A stretch of 64,000 bases of DNA from Tetraselmis striata (taxonomy: Eukaryota > Chlorophyta > Chlorodendrophyceae > Chlorodendrales > Chlorodendraceae), in assembly GCA_006384855.1 (NCBI GenBank), contig VCJN01001460.1, positions 54,264 to 118,263 on the forward strand. Reading direction: 5' to 3'. The position numbers and the translations under genes are program-made. Below the pieces are notes generated by a model. The model was given only the letters and a program-made list of their open reading frames with translations, was not told where the DNA came from and made no database searches. Shown here one piece after another: positions 41,416 through 53,390 of the stretch. Each line of letters starts with the position of its first letter. The stretch's first letter is position 1.

Positions 41416-42601
41416 CACGCCTTCACTTCCAGGGGGATACCAGGCACTCACAGATGCCCAGTAAGAAACGTATCTGTCACCATATTGGGATGTCACAATG
41501 GCAAGAAGACAATCTCCGAAAATCCGGACAACAGGTTCCCGGCGCACCTGTAACAACCCTTACCATAAGGCTCAAATTCGGGGTGCTATAAGAACATTCG
41601 CTATAGTTCCGCTATGGCTTAATCGACATTTACCTTGCGGCAGGCGGAGCAGGTTCCTATTCGGCGATGCAGCATGCTTATTGCCGCGTCGCCGCCTGTA
41701 AGGTTTACATCGAAAACAGAGAAAGCCACTGCGCAATAGAGGCGGCGCAAATGAAGGCGCCCGCCGCAATGACCTTCAGGCCATATATTCGCACCAGTAT
41801 GCAGGCCATCATAACCGCGACTGCTCCGATACGAACAGCGCGGCACGCTGGGAGGCGGTGCACCAACCCAGGGTGTCAGACTTTGTGAATAGCGAGCATA
41901 ACACCGCACCGGTGGAGCTGTGGCGATGCAGAATGGGGTACAGACGAGGACCAGGCAGCGGAGGAGGTGTTCGGAGCGCTGCCTTGAAAGGGGGCCGTCC
42001 TTCCGGTGACGCGTGGCTGTCATCGGCCCCTCTACCTTGCACCTCCATTGGCAGCAACTTTATCTCAAACCATCAAACTATCCCAGTCAAAGATTGTGTG
42101 ATTATAGAGTTAATAAGGAGTGATGCAAGGCGAAGTTAACCCACATTGATGGTTCTTCACGCTCTTCCCCGCATCCAGTGGTCGTTCACCTGGGATGATA
42201 GTCCACCATGCTCACTCATTACTGCTCCACACTTCCAGAGGACATTGCAGATCTTTCATACCCAAACTATTGCGGCGTTTGTGACCAAACAGTCCATTTG
42301 CCTGACGAGTTTTCAACGGAAGCGGCTGTTTGAGGGTAGGGGGTCTCCTTTGTGCTGCTACCTCCATGCCGGTGTGCATCAGGCAGGCCAGTCATGCCAC
42401 GTTGGCAGAGCATACAGCAGGAGGGAAGGGGTATCCGCTCATGTTGTTGCACGCCCCCATTCCCTCATGATGTGCACATCAATCAGATGGTTCCCTCGCT
42501 TAATCGCTTTTACAAATATAATTTATTCCAAATTTACTACATCCCTGTTACGGCGAGCCCAGGACAGGCCACATGTTAGGGTTTTTCAGGCTAGGGTTCT
42601 A
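41416..42601. other. Convergent intergenic region between ZOP1-like and Nopp140-like genes
   Basis: No gene is supported in these 1.2 kb. TGTAA at 41549-41553 (134 nt after the ZOP1-like stop) and, on the minus strand, at 42514-42510 (about 90 nt after the Nopp140-like stop) are candidate polyadenylation signals of the green-algal type. Confidence 0.5.
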
Positions 42602-44346
42602 CTAGTCCTCGTCGCTCTCAAACTTGATGGAGTTGGAGCCCATGTTATCGATCTTCCCGCCCCGGTAGGTGCCGCGCTTCTTCTTGGTCTTCTCATGCCG
42701 AAAGTCCTTGCCGCGTACCTTGCCCAGCACCTCCTGCGCCTTGTACCCCCAGCCGTCCTCGCCAAACGTGCCAACGTAGCTGTTGTCCCACGCGCCCTTC
42801 TTCCCAAGCCACTCCTCCTCCTTCACGCGCTGAAACGCCTTGGCGGCGGTGCCCAGCTTCTTCCCGCTCGTCGCCGCGGCCTTGTCCGTGCCGGTCGCCG
42901 GCGAGGCCGCATTGTCGGTGCTGTCGTCGCGTGGTGGCGTAGCAGGTGCGTCCACCTCCGCGGGAGCTGCCTTGGCCTGCGCATAACCCACATGGCAAGA
43001 ACAACATAGGGTCAGCAACGGCGGAGTCGGCGCACCGGGTGACGGCATTGCCAGTGTGCGCGACGGTCCGGTGCGGGCATGACAAGAGCTATACGGTTTG
43101 GCTTCCCACTGGCACATCCATGGGGTCGGATGGAACCAGTCCCTTTATGCCGTGCCGGTGAATGTTGCAGCGTGTTCCTTCAGTGGGCCAGGTGGTAGGT
43201 TGGCCTGGCCTACTGTACACACAATCACTGCGTATCTACTGCGTCCCATAGGTGCCGCCATCAACCCAAAAAGTGGACGGCAAAGGCAAAGAGGGACACT
43301 TGGGTGCCCTCGTGAGGGGAGTGCTGCCTGGGGTAGCGGGCAATGCGGCTGTCATCACCTTCTTGTCTTTCTTCTTCTTTTTCTCCTTCTTTGCGGGCTC
43401 AGCTGCCGGCGCCTGCGCAACGACACATCAATCACACTTTCATCGGGCTACTTGATCCTGGTTCTCCGCAGTGAGCGCCACGCTCAACAGCGCACAGGCC
43501 TCAGGAAACTTGGTCATCACGCACAAATTGCATCTGATGGTACGGACAAGTAAAAGTCTCATCCCTGGCCGCGCCCAGCAACGCCTCACGACACAGCAGC
43601 GCCGGGCCCGAGCGGGCGTACCTCGTCCTCGGCCTGCTCCGCCTTCTTCGCCTTCCTGTCCTTCTTGGACTTCTTGGCCGGAGCTTCCGTCTCCGCGTCC
43701 TCTTCAGCAGCAGCTTTGCGCTTCTTGCTGGCAGGCTTCTCGTCCGAAGCCTCCGCCTTGGCCGCCGCCTTCTCCTTCTTGGCCGATTTCTGCACCACAC
43801 AAGGCAAGCGTCAAAGGCAGATAGCAATGCCCGGCGCATGGCTCATACTAACCGTCCCATCGCGTAGCCTAGCAGCAAGCAGTCCCTCAATATTGCAGAA
43901 TTCGGTATTCCACAAGGAGTTTTCAGAGGAAAAAAGTGTGTGTATGAATGTTTCATTTCATTGGGGGCTGCGGCAAGGACGGGCGCAAGAGTAGAGCCGG
44001 CCGAGTGGCTTCGCCATACCTCTGTTTCTTTGGACTTCTTCGCCTTCTTGGCCAAGGGGATAGGCTCCGCCACTTGGTCTTCTGCCTCCACATTCTGCGG
44101 GGCCATTATAGCGCAGCGGTCGTCAGACGCCGACGTTGGACGGAAACAACCCCCGCGGAAATGCCGATACTTGGAGGCGCGACAGGGAGCAGGGGGGGAG
44201 GGGGGCTGCGAGGCGGATCTCCCGCGTACCTTCTTGGATTTTTTGTCCTTCTTGCTCTTCTTGGCTGAGGCGGTCACTTCTGGGTCGGCCTCGGCCGCCG
44301 CCGCCGCCGCCGCGGCGGCGGCGGATTTCTTCTCTTTCTTCCCCAT
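42602..44346 (-). CDS. Nopp140/SRP40-type nucleolar phosphoprotein
   Basis: Five exons join in phase 0 on the minus strand: 44346-44230, 44094-44020, 43789-43622, 43412-43359 and 42976-42602 (262 aa). Exons 1-4 encode alternating acidic/Ala and Lys-rich blocks (SAKKSKKDKKSKK, AKKAKKSKETE, APAKKSKKDRKAKK, AKKEKKKKKDKK), the low-complexity body of Nopp140-like proteins. Exon 5 carries the SRP40 C-terminal domain: FQRVKEEEWLGKKGAWDNSY, GEDGWGYKAQEVLGKVRGKD, FRHEKTKKKRGTYRGG and the end SNSIKFESDED. Nopp140/SRP40 proteins chaperone small nucleolar RNPs and link the nucleolus with coiled bodies; the central repeats are casein-kinase targets in animals. This version is short, with few serines in the repeats. 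No LisH domain is seen at the N-terminus. It is convergent with the ZOP1-like gene. Confidence 0.85.
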
Positions 44347-44743
44347 CCCCGCCTCTGGCTGCCGGCGAAGTGTTGCTCGCAGCGCTGGTTAGACGGCCGG
44401 GCTCTAGTTCACGAACAGGGCGACAACTTCTACTTCACGGAACCACGGGTGTGGCGGTAGTTTGCGAAGTAAAGGGACGGGGGCTCTCTACGGGCTCAGC
44501 GAGGTCAGGACGGTATTTTATGTGACGGCTCAGTGTTGACGTTGTGACGGTGGTGTGTATTCCAGGGCCTAATTAATAGTGACTCCACATCCACATCCGC
44601 GCGTACGGAGTCGGCGATGACGACAACGGGACGACGATGACGGCACCGCGCCGACATGGAAGGGCGCCGCTGGCAACGGACGAAAGCGGGCGATAAAGAT
44701 TATTTAAGATCCTTACATACATCACCAGCAGCGGCTATATATA
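44347..44743. other. Upstream region of the Nopp140-like gene
   Basis: This holds the presumed promoter and 5' UTR. No gene is seen. The recombinase-element copy 3 begins at about 44744. Confidence 0.4.
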
Positions 44744-46605
44744 TTGATCTGAGCTAGTTTGTGGGGTTTCCGCCTTTCGTAACAGCTTTTCCGGCTAAAG
44801 TTGCTGCTAAGCGGTACGGGTTGCTAGTTTGCCACTCGTTGCGCCCGTCGTCGTAAACCGGGTGCACAAGTAGACATAAAAAACAGCCGTAACAGCCGAG
44901 CCTGCCATCTCCCAGTTTCGCTGTGTTACACACGGCGACCTGTCTCGTAACATGTTAGCAAGGTTGTTTCAAGACCACACCCGGCTCACCAGCATCGTGT
45001 GCGTAATTCGAATCAGTACGTCCGTGCGTCACCACGTGAGATTCGATGTGGAAAAAACACGTCGCTAAGCCGACGTTGGAATCGCTGCAAGCAAACGTAT
45101 GCATGCCCGGTCTACATTGCTCCGCGATCTAACATCGACGTTGGCCCAATTGACGGCCCGTTAACGTGTTGCTGACGGAGACGGAGCACATGGCTACGGT
45201 TATAGGCAGCGCGTCGCGGGACAAGCGACTGGCAACATGGGAGCCGCAGTGCGCCCGAAGTTACTAGAGCTAGCCCTCAGCGGCCGTGTCGGAGCAAAAT
45301 CCGCGAGTGGCGAGGACGACTACCTCGCGGTGCTTGAGCTATTGGAACGAGCAGAGTTTGCTTACGAGGACGTTCGACCGCCAGCCGAGTGCCTGGGCTT
45401 TTCCCGTTGCGTATTGACATAACGAACAACTACGTCGAGCAGGCTGACCGGCGTTTGCCGGCTCGCGATGAGTACCTTTGAATGACGTTTTTATTTGGGG
45501 CCACATGACTGCTATTTTTGGTGGCTCTCGACGAGTTGCTACCTTACGCCCTTACTTGCTGCTAATCAAGCCTTCACCCCCTACCTCGCTCGCACGCCCG
45601 GAAATACGTCGAGGCCATCGACTACCTAGGCGTTTCGCTTTCGTCTAGCCAACCTGCGAAGGCTAAACGAGATCAAGCGCGTGCGCGGTGACCAAGGTAT
45701 TCTAGACGTACTGCGGGCTTAGCATTTTCAGCCCGCAGCCGACGAGCATTTGGGGTCTGAGATTTTCGGGGACATGATGAAGCATGACTATGAGCGGTGG
45801 GTTTTCGATGGGATTGTCGCCAGAAGCGCGAAGACGACCGCTACCGCTCGGGTGGCGGCTGCGCTCGTTGGACGTGGACGTGGTGGCGGTCGCGGGCGTG
45901 GTCGCGAAGATGAGCACGAGTGATGACGACAGCGTGGGGCGGCTTTCGTCGGAACCGCTAGCGCTTTGCGAGTCATTGCATCTCAACGGTGGGATGAGCG
46001 CCATTGCATGTAGTGTCCGGTCCGGACACCCCCCCTTATACATACTTCATTCAGACGTCCTTCGGTGCGGCGCTTCTTACGTCCACAGCCGAGTGCGGTT
46101 CAACAATCCGCCTCCCGTACCATCACATCATTGCGTCCGTCAGTTGTTACACGACAAGTTACGATTGGTTTGCAACAACCATCTTTCTCGCGTGCACGTT
46201 ACGCGCGGGACATATGCGCTACGAGTGCGACGGGCGCGCGGGGCGGCCCTCCTACCTGCACTCTGCCCCGCAAATCCGTACTAGCGCCCGAACTATCCCG
46301 TCCAACAATTCCAGGCCAGCAGCCAGCAACCTAACCGGCACGGCCGAAAACTTTGCTGAAATGAACCGCCCCAAGTTACTCCGTCGGCCAAGCGTCGTAT
46401 GGACGTAATCGACGGGCCCGAAGTTGTCGCCATGGAAGCGTTCACTCCGGCCCGGCCTACATGAAGCGTTCGGTTCGGAGGAGTTGGGACAACGGGCCCT
46501 CGATATACTTTCCAGCGCCCCCTCACCACATGGACGCTCAAAAGCTACATCGGCAAGCTGTTTGTCTCAGTTGGCGAAGTTTTGCCACGACTCTAATAAC
46601 ATCAT
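44744..46605 (+). mobile_element. Tyrosine-recombinase element copy 3, plus strand, 3'-truncated
   Basis: The A1 repeat (44744-44935, inverse of the copy 1 repeats; gatctgagctagtttgtggg) is followed by ORF1: VRPKLLELALSGRVGAKSAS, EDDYLAVLELLERAEFAYED, then frameshifted pieces down to GRGRGGGRGRGREDEHE near 45920. The recombinase N-terminus then appears (about 46000-46600; APQIRTSARTIPS, VIDGPEVVAMEAF). Homology stops near 46605, before the catalytic domain. ORF1 and the recombinase are again adjacent with no reverse transcriptase between them. Confidence 0.75.
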
Positions 46606-46984
46606 GCGACAGTCTCAGCCGAATAGTGACTGTGGGGAACTAAACAAAGGCGGTTTGCAGTGGTGGTGCAAAGACGAGATACTTCAGTGTTTTGAGAATA
46701 CAAATACGATTGATTGCAAGGCTGCCACCACCCGCTGCTATATGTACATGGTTGGCGTCGGCACCTGTCGTATGTGCGAACACCCAGTCCACGCGCTTCG
46801 AAAGTCGCTCCACTTGTTGATGGTAGATTGGCAATGCAGCTATAGTTTTACCACTACTGATTAAACCACGTAGATATTATATATGATATATGCGATCTTC
46901 GCGCATATGGGCATCATTAGCCCGTAGCGCTCGCCTGCGCTCGGAGCCGGGAGCGCGGGGCACGCAGCCGAGCACGGAGCTCGG
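46606..46984. other. Unassigned sequence between recombinase copy 3 and the foldback element
   Basis: A plus-strand frame contains YMYMVGVGTCRMCEHPVHAL (about 46740-46800), then stops at 46864. I do not recognise it. A short palindromic AT stretch (atattatatatgatatat) follows. Confidence 0.35.
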
Positions 46985-47646
46985 AGTGCCGTCGCATGAG
47001 GCTAGGGCCGCGTGAAGCCCTAGAGTGAAGGCTAGGGCTTCCGGGGCCCTAGCGTGTGCAAAAACCCCCACCACGAGGGGAGTTGTGACGTCACAAAAAC
47101 CTAAGATACCATAAGGAGGTGGTTGAAGGTTCTCCCCCCAGCGTGGGAGTTTTTGCACACGCTAGGGCCCCGGAAGCCCTAGCCTTCACTCTAGGGCTTC
47201 ACGCGGCCCTAGCCTCATGCGACGGCAGCTGCCACCGCGCAAGGTGCAGTGCCGCGTGTAGGGCTCGGCCGAACCCTAGCACACCCTAGGGTCTCTCTGC
47301 CCTAGGGTCGCGGATGGCAGGGTCTCCATACCCTGACCACCTGCCCTACCCACCTCGTGTGGGTACCACATATATTGCCAAGAATGCTCCACTTGGACAT
47401 GTGGCACTAGGAGGAATTGAACCATGGTCTCTTGGCTCAAAGCCGGCCATTTTAACCAAATTCCTCCTAGTGGGACATGTCAAGTGGAGCATTCTTGGCA
47501 ATATATGTGGTACCCACACGAGGTGGGTAGGGCAGGTGGTCAGGGTATGGAGACCCTGCCACCCGCGACCCTAGGGCAGAGAGACCCTAGGGTGTGCTAG
47601 GGTTCGGCCGAGCCCTACACGCGGCACTGCACCTTGCGCGGTGGCA
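46985..47646. mobile_element. Foldback element of two adjacent long hairpins with 9-bp flanking duplication
   Basis: Hairpin 1 has 79-bp arms, 46987-47065 and 47149-47227, that read as perfect inverse complements. Hairpin 2 has arms of about 190 bp, 47229-47418 and 47459-47647, with a few mismatches and a 40-nt apex. The sequence ggagctcgg occurs on both sides (46976-46984 and 47647-47655), as expected for a 9-bp target duplication. The outer ends are weakly inverted (TGCCGTCGC against TGCCACCGC). Long inverted repeats with 8-9 bp duplications are typical of Mutator-like foldback elements. Shared phrases (ccctagggt, gctaggg) in both hairpins suggest that one arose from the other or that they share an origin. 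No ORF is carried. Confidence 0.75.
47405..47472 (-). other. tRNA-like sequence at the apex of hairpin 2
   Basis: Read on the minus strand, the tip contains a TTTGAG anticodon-loop-like segment and then GGTTCAATTCC, an exact match to the Pol III B-box consensus GGTTCRANYCC, followed by a CACTAGGAGGAAT/ATTCCTCCTAGTG closing stem and CC. The arms do not fold as a cloverleaf: the T stem and anticodon stem are broken. It is therefore tRNA-derived at best, not a functional tRNA. Confidence 0.35.
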
Positions 47647-47647
47647 G

Positions 47648-49639
47648 GAGCTCGGGGCACGCTTGTCACGGAAAGCCTCAGCGCTTTCGATCACTTCTTT
47701 GTTTCCGTCAACTCATCGCCTCACTATCCAACTCTACACTCACGCACACAGTACAAGAGCTGCAGGGCGCCGCCAAACACTCCGCTGTACTAGGCCGGGA
47801 TTCGAGTGAGTCACAGGTGGAACACATACGGGTAGGGGGTACGCCGGATCTTCTGCAGATCGGTCGCGGGTCGTGCCGAGGTACGAGAACACGATTTTAT
47901 TTCGAACAACCCTCGCGAGTAGGCTGCCCCCGCCCGAGTCGTACAGTCCGTCCTCCCCAACAGTAGGCGGATGTTGGAGAGGCCGACGCAAGGCCGAGGT
48001 CGTACATGAATTGTTTTAGCAGCCCCCGCCGTATAGGGCTGCTGCCCGGCTCCGCTCAGCTCCCTGCCGCTCGACCGTGGGACGAAACGGTCTTAGGGGT
48101 TACCAGCGCCCACCGCCGACGCACGTGGAGGTGGGAATGGTGCCGCAGGGCGTACCGCACCCATGATCCTCCGCTCATGGTGGGGCGCTTCCTAGCGGCT
48201 TGCGCCGTCATGGATCGCGAAGGCGGACCTGCTCCTGAGAAGTTCGCGTTTTTTCCGGCTCGTAGCGAGCCCGCTGTTGAACACGGGTCGAAGAACCACT
48301 CGGCTTTGAGGCGACTAATTCGCTATGAGCCCAAGACACCCAATCTTACTCGACCACTCGGGTCATCACCACATATTCGCCCGATACGTCATGTCCGTGT
48401 TTTCCTCCTGGGCCATGATCATGTGTCAACAACACACAAATACCGGCGCGAGTCACGGGTGCCGGAGCGTTACGGAGCGCCGGGAGCGTTGCATGACACA
48501 TGTACCGGAGCGTTGCGAGTCATGGCGGTGCATCGCATACGTGCATGTCAGTCGGACACCTTCAAGGATAGTTAGGACAGCCTTGGTGTCCCGGCAGTGC
48601 CCCACACCTCGGTGGAGGACTCGGAGAAGGGAGAGCTCAAGGCTATCTTCACAACACTTCCCGCGGTATCCCGTACAATATTGCGGCTCCCGAATTCATG
48701 ATCCGATATGCGGTTCGCGCCGTTAGTACAGTGTGCACATGCTGCAACGCGACGCGCACATCGCGCGGCCCATTGCCCATGCTCGATCTAGCCTCTAGCA
48801 AGCCCACGACTACTGTCAACCACCGACACCGCGACTGCCCGTAGCGCCATAAGTACCTCTTTATGCGGCGATGGTGGGCGGGTCGCGCGACCGCTACATA
48901 CGGCTGCGCAAGCTGTGTGCGGCGGGATATCACCGTGACGACCCCGCAGCAACCGATCTGAGCGCCGCACCAACCATAGACTTCGCACCGATGGCACAGG
49001 TTCCGTCGGACCGGCTAGAGGAAAACGTACACTATTAATGATTTCTATTTTGACTAAGCTACCTTTCTATCCGAGCGGTTTTGGCCCTAACGGCGTAATT
49101 AAAGTGTCAGCAAAACGCGAATCTCGGATGGGGGTGGTCAATCTGGCGCCAGTCGCGAGGGTGGACCTCTTGGCCGCCGTCCCGGGACATACACGCGCCC
49201 CGAGCCAGCCACGATCGCCATGTGTCCTCGAAGTAGGGGGCAGGAGGTAGGGCTATGGGCTGGGAGGGAGCTGGTGGGCTTGGCGGGGTGGTGCTAGCGG
49301 ATGCATGATTCGCCGCCGGGCCGGTAGTTCGGGCGGCGCGACGCGGATCCCGCGGCGCAAGGGCGTTGCGCGCGCGGACAGATTATTCGTACCGTATTCG
49401 GATCTCGAAATGTCGTACGGTTTACCGCGGGAAGTGTTGTGCTAGGCTTGAGAGCCGGGAGGTGGTGGGTCTCATGATCCAACCTCTCTCAACCCGCCGC
49501 AGGCACTGTTATTGCGACGAGTGGTACTCACCACTATCCGATACCGATCCATCCTCGGCTTAGCTACGATATCCGAGGACGACAAGACCGGCTCGCAGGA
49601 TGCGAGTGTGTAGCCCGACGACTTGCATGGCGACGACTC
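47648..49639. other. Repeat-rich region, no supported gene
   Basis: Open frames such as plus 48006-48575 (189 aa) lack recognisable motifs. The block at 47850-48035 is an inverted, roughly 70-75% match to 53829-53990, so this is an old dispersed element. The rest of the stretch shows nothing I can name. Confidence 0.4.
47850..48035 (-). repeat. Dispersed repeat, inverted partner of 53829-53990
   Basis: The inverse complement shares gtacgacctcg(g/a)ccttgcgtcgg, atccgcctac, ctcgcgaggg and ttcgaaata with 53829-53990. Both translate to a similar peptide (MRRPLQHPPTVGEDG here, MRRNLRDPPTGGEGG there), so a former coding repeat is likely. Confidence 0.6.
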
Positions 49640-50098
49640 ACATGGAGTGCATCTCATGACCCGGCTTTTTTGTCGCCGCTAACGGAGATGCATGGACAGA
49701 TGCCCAACCAGTGTGACGAGCTCTACTCATGCCAGATGGAGATCAATACTAGGCTGGAAGCCCACGAAAAGCGCGCATCTGAAAAGATGGTTGCATAGGT
49801 AGCATCTCCCGCCTCTTGCGTGGCGACCGAGAGGACGGCGTTCGGGGACAGCGTGGCCTCGCGGCAACAAGTCTCGCGCTATCGCAACCGGGAGAGCATC
49901 AGCCCCGTCGAGGTTAAATGGGCGAACACACAAGCAAGGCAGTTGGGGCAGACCCTGGTGGATGTGACGAAGGGCATTCGGCTCCATGAGACACCGACGC
50001 TGGTGAATAGGCCGCTTTTCCGTAACTTTCAAGCCTCATTTCTGTCATATTGGCATGAAAGCCCTTGCCCTCATCACACCGACCATGATGTGCCCTAG
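49640..50098 (+). pseudogene. Coding-like remnant with helical region, one in-frame stop
   Basis: A frame reads QMEINTRLEAHEKRASEKMV, then a stop at 49797, and continues SVASRQQVSRYRNRESISPV, WANTQARQLGQTLVDVTKG, ending at 50098. The helical, charged start suggests a gag-like or other structural protein of a mobile element. The family is not recognised. Confidence 0.35.
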
Positions 50099-50906
50099 TA
50101 ACTAAGTAACTGCCCGGGTGGGGACGCCGGCATGCATATGTATTAATTATTTAAAACCGGTTGTTTAAGATCACCGAGAAGCACGTGCTAGTCGATGTCG
50201 CACGTCCCGGCATGGGCCGGGGTTGGGAGGGCAGAAGCCCATAGCCGGGAGAGTGCATGGTTACTACAAAGAAGTGAGCATGCCCGGAGCGCCGAACTAC
50301 GCCTACATGGCTGGCGCGATGCGGTGCCCGCGGCGCGTGCGTAGCGTCGTGCTCGTACCGCTCAGATATATGCTAAAGTACTAATACGCATACCCTAGCT
50401 ACAGTGTCTCATGTAAAGCAGTGAGAGCAACACTGATCGCCTCACCCTTCGCCTCTGCACTCACGCACACACAAAGCCGACGTCGAATTCAGCGCTCTGC
50501 ACCTCTAGCTCCACTACTCCGCTGTATAGGCGCTTTTCCATTTCGATTATTTCCGTCACGCCTGCACCGCCAGTCGGTAATTCGGCTTACGCACCGGAAG
50601 CCTCGCGTGTGACATCCGTTCGGTCGACGTCGCTGGGGTAGGCTCTCCAGCTCGTCGCAATAGCATGGAGGCCGTTGTAAGCTGTCGCATGTCGTGCTAC
50701 TAGAGCTACGGTACACTACGTGTAGCGTACCACACCACCGATGTGAAATTAGTACATATACTGCAATATAGCCACGTGGCGTACATAGGCCCCGCCGTAC
50801 GCGCTTTAATCAAGCGGACCCCATGCGTTGGTCCGGGGCGGGCCCTTACCTGATGCTGGGTGAAGAGAGATTGTCAAGGCGACAACTTGATTCAGTTATA
50901 TATGCA

Positions 50907-50944
<38 letters not shown>
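50907..50944. repeat. (TG)n(AG)n microsatellite
   Basis: About eleven tg units are followed by about seven ag units, in AT-rich sequence. Confidence 0.9.
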
Positions 50945-51311
50945 TTTGTGTGTGCGGCTGACATGTATAATGACATATAATTATAATAATGTATACATAT
51001 AATATGACATGCGCGGGTCTTTTGTATTGCTTTTGCGCTACATGTCTACGTAGGTATAAGGTGCTGGCCTATCGCGTTGACTGCCATATGTCGTTATGGC
51101 GGTCGAAGCGGTGAGGCAGCGACCACCTTATTGGCATGCGACCGGCTTCGTGATCGGCGCGAGCGATTCCGCTCGCTGCCCCGGTGTCGTAGCCAGACCA
51201 GCACCACACAACATCCCACATATAGGGGTTTGTACTAGAGTTTTGGGGCGGGGGGTGCAACGTCGGTAGCCACGGACGAAGAGCCGGCCGAGGCAATGGA
51301 TACCGGAGGCA

Positions 51312-51638
51312 ATGTCTCGGCGTGAATTGCGGAGCCGCATTATATCGTTTGCAATTTGTGGCTTGCGCACCGATCCAAACGACTACATGGCTGTCGACAT
51401 AGCGACCGAGTACGGCCGTATGGAGCTGAAGAAAGGATTACTGCGGTGGTGGCAGTCGTACGAAAATATGTTGATCAACGACATGCTACTGCGATCGAGT
51501 TCGTCATTGCCGTTGGTATATCGGCTCAAGTACATGACCTTCAACGAGATGACTGCACCTATAGCCTCATATGCATATGCATCCGCATCTGCATCTACTG
51601 CATCTGTAGCCTGCATTATAGGTGATCGCGGGACGTGA
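51312..51638 (+). CDS. Hypothetical 108-aa ORF
   Basis: The frame MSRRELRSRIISFAICGLRT, DYMAVDIATEYGRMELKKGL, WWQSYENMLINDMLLRSSS is more protein-like than its surroundings, but the C-terminal Ala/Ser/Tyr alternation comes from a gcatctgcat repeat. It has no recognised domain and no splice support. It may be a fragment of a mobile element. Confidence 0.25.
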   Translation: MSRRELRSRIISFAICGLRTDPNDYMAVDIATEYGRMELKKGLLRWWQSYENMLINDMLLRSSSSLPLVYRLKYMTFNEMTAPIASYAYASASASTASVACIIGDRGT

Positions 51639-52139
51639 TGGAGCGCCCGCGACTTCCGCCGAGTACGCGCCAAGAATATTACGACATACTGGCAATAACT
51701 CCACAAGAGGTGAGCAACGAGCCGACGACGACCGTCGAGTGAACGGCGGGCCTCAGTCATCCTATGCTGTTGTCGATGGAATATTCATTCATTACGATTA
51801 CCCGATTGTCACGTCGTGAGGATAATAATATTTTGATTTACAGTGGATTCCCCATTCGAATATGGGGCTATTCGTATATCGCGCACGTTGTCTCGTAGAT
51901 GGGCAAAATAACCCCATTCCGACTGTGAGGTCGGAACGTTCCTACGACTACGACTACAATTTTGAATCTGGGCTTTGATAGCGCTAATATTAGAACACAA
52001 GGCCCATGCCCCTTTTTGCCAAGTCTGAGCTTACCAATAGATAGGCAAGATAATATAGGGTTTATGACATGAAACCCTAGAATATTGCACATTTAGAATA
52101 TCAGCCTTTATCATCATAGCGTGTAATGATATCCTATCA

Positions 52140-53390
52140 CCCTAACAAATACGCCACGCGATTAGTCATGGCGCCACATGGGGCGTTTCAAGTACCCCCA
52201 CAATGCTGGGGTTGGTGCCCCACACGTGCCACCGCGCATGCGTAGAACATAGCATGGTGGGATGGCCATAGATGGCTGGGAAGCATGTTAGCAAAGGGGC
52301 TAGAAAGTTGTTGGGCACGATGGGGCCATGTAAGCGCGAGCAGTTGCACGGGGTGTGCTTATACAATCGCAAATGCAGTGTTACCCTCGTCGAGCACCCT
52401 CACAAGACAAACTGATATTCATGGCATTGCAAGCATTGCTCACAAACTCTGAATGAAAATAACTCATAAATCTCATTAAATGCTACGCAAGGGGTATCCC
52501 ATAAAGAAGTTTCCTAGGCACGTGAAGGCCCGTTTCGGGCTAAAAACGTAAAATGAAGTCGAAACGTAATAATATTAAATAACACGAAACAACATGTGGC
52601 CACATCACGCGCGTGAAACGGTACAGCACGTGCGCCGTATCAATACCCAAGACCCGGTGGCGTGGAAGTGTGGATGCTGGGTGTACTTGCGCACGGACTA
52701 CTCATACTTGGCATACGCCCCCATGAAGTGATGCGCACGGCCGCCACGCCCGATCACCGCTTTTTATAGCAACATTTCCAATAGCATGGACGCATTGCAA
52801 TACACTTCATTACATTGCCACCCGGCTCGCAGTGACGTGCGATGGGCATCTAGCCACGCATTACTACATGAGGCCGCGAGAACCTTCTCATGCGCGCGCG
52901 CGACGATCACAAGCACCTTTTCTGCTCGTATAAGATAGCGGAATCCGCACACAAGGCGCGTTTCACACCCGGAATTCCCACAATTCCCGGGATTCTCACA
53001 CCCGGAATTAATAACGTAGTTTCAATGCCCCACACGCATGGTGGATGGCTATCATATCAAGGCGGGTGGTGTTGCGCTGGTGTGTGAGCATGGGGGCTCC
53101 TATGTATGTTCTATCGTTATATGTGCGCACATGTGGCGCAATATGTGGTTTTGAAGCGCTTGCGCCATTCCGCCACTCGCTCTGATTTTGGATAGGTGTT
53201 GAAAGTGTGGATGGGAGCGGCTATATCATGTGGCAACATCGGGTATAGAGCGCCATTGCAGTATCATTTACCCCTAGCCGTACTACCCTTAGCAACATGC
53301 ATGCATGCACTCGTGCACGGTCTCGATGCAACCCCCACGTATGTGCATGTCGATTGAATCCCCCAAACCCGGACTTATGTGGAAAAGGTA
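52140..53390. mobile_element. Inverted-repeat DNA transposon copy T2 (ends worn)
   Basis: It is colinear with T1: gtacccccacaa...ggttgg, cgcatg(c/a)(g/a)tag, catggtgggac/tggccat, acttg(t/c)gcacggactactcat and cacggccgcca. The right end near 53360-53385 keeps acttatgtgg but has lost the ggggtgtag tip; the left end is not clear. No transposase is seen. Confidence 0.55.

Noticed and set aside
47405-47472. A functional tRNA gene at the hairpin apex
   Set aside because: The B-box fits, but the T stem and anticodon stem do not pair and no cloverleaf forms.
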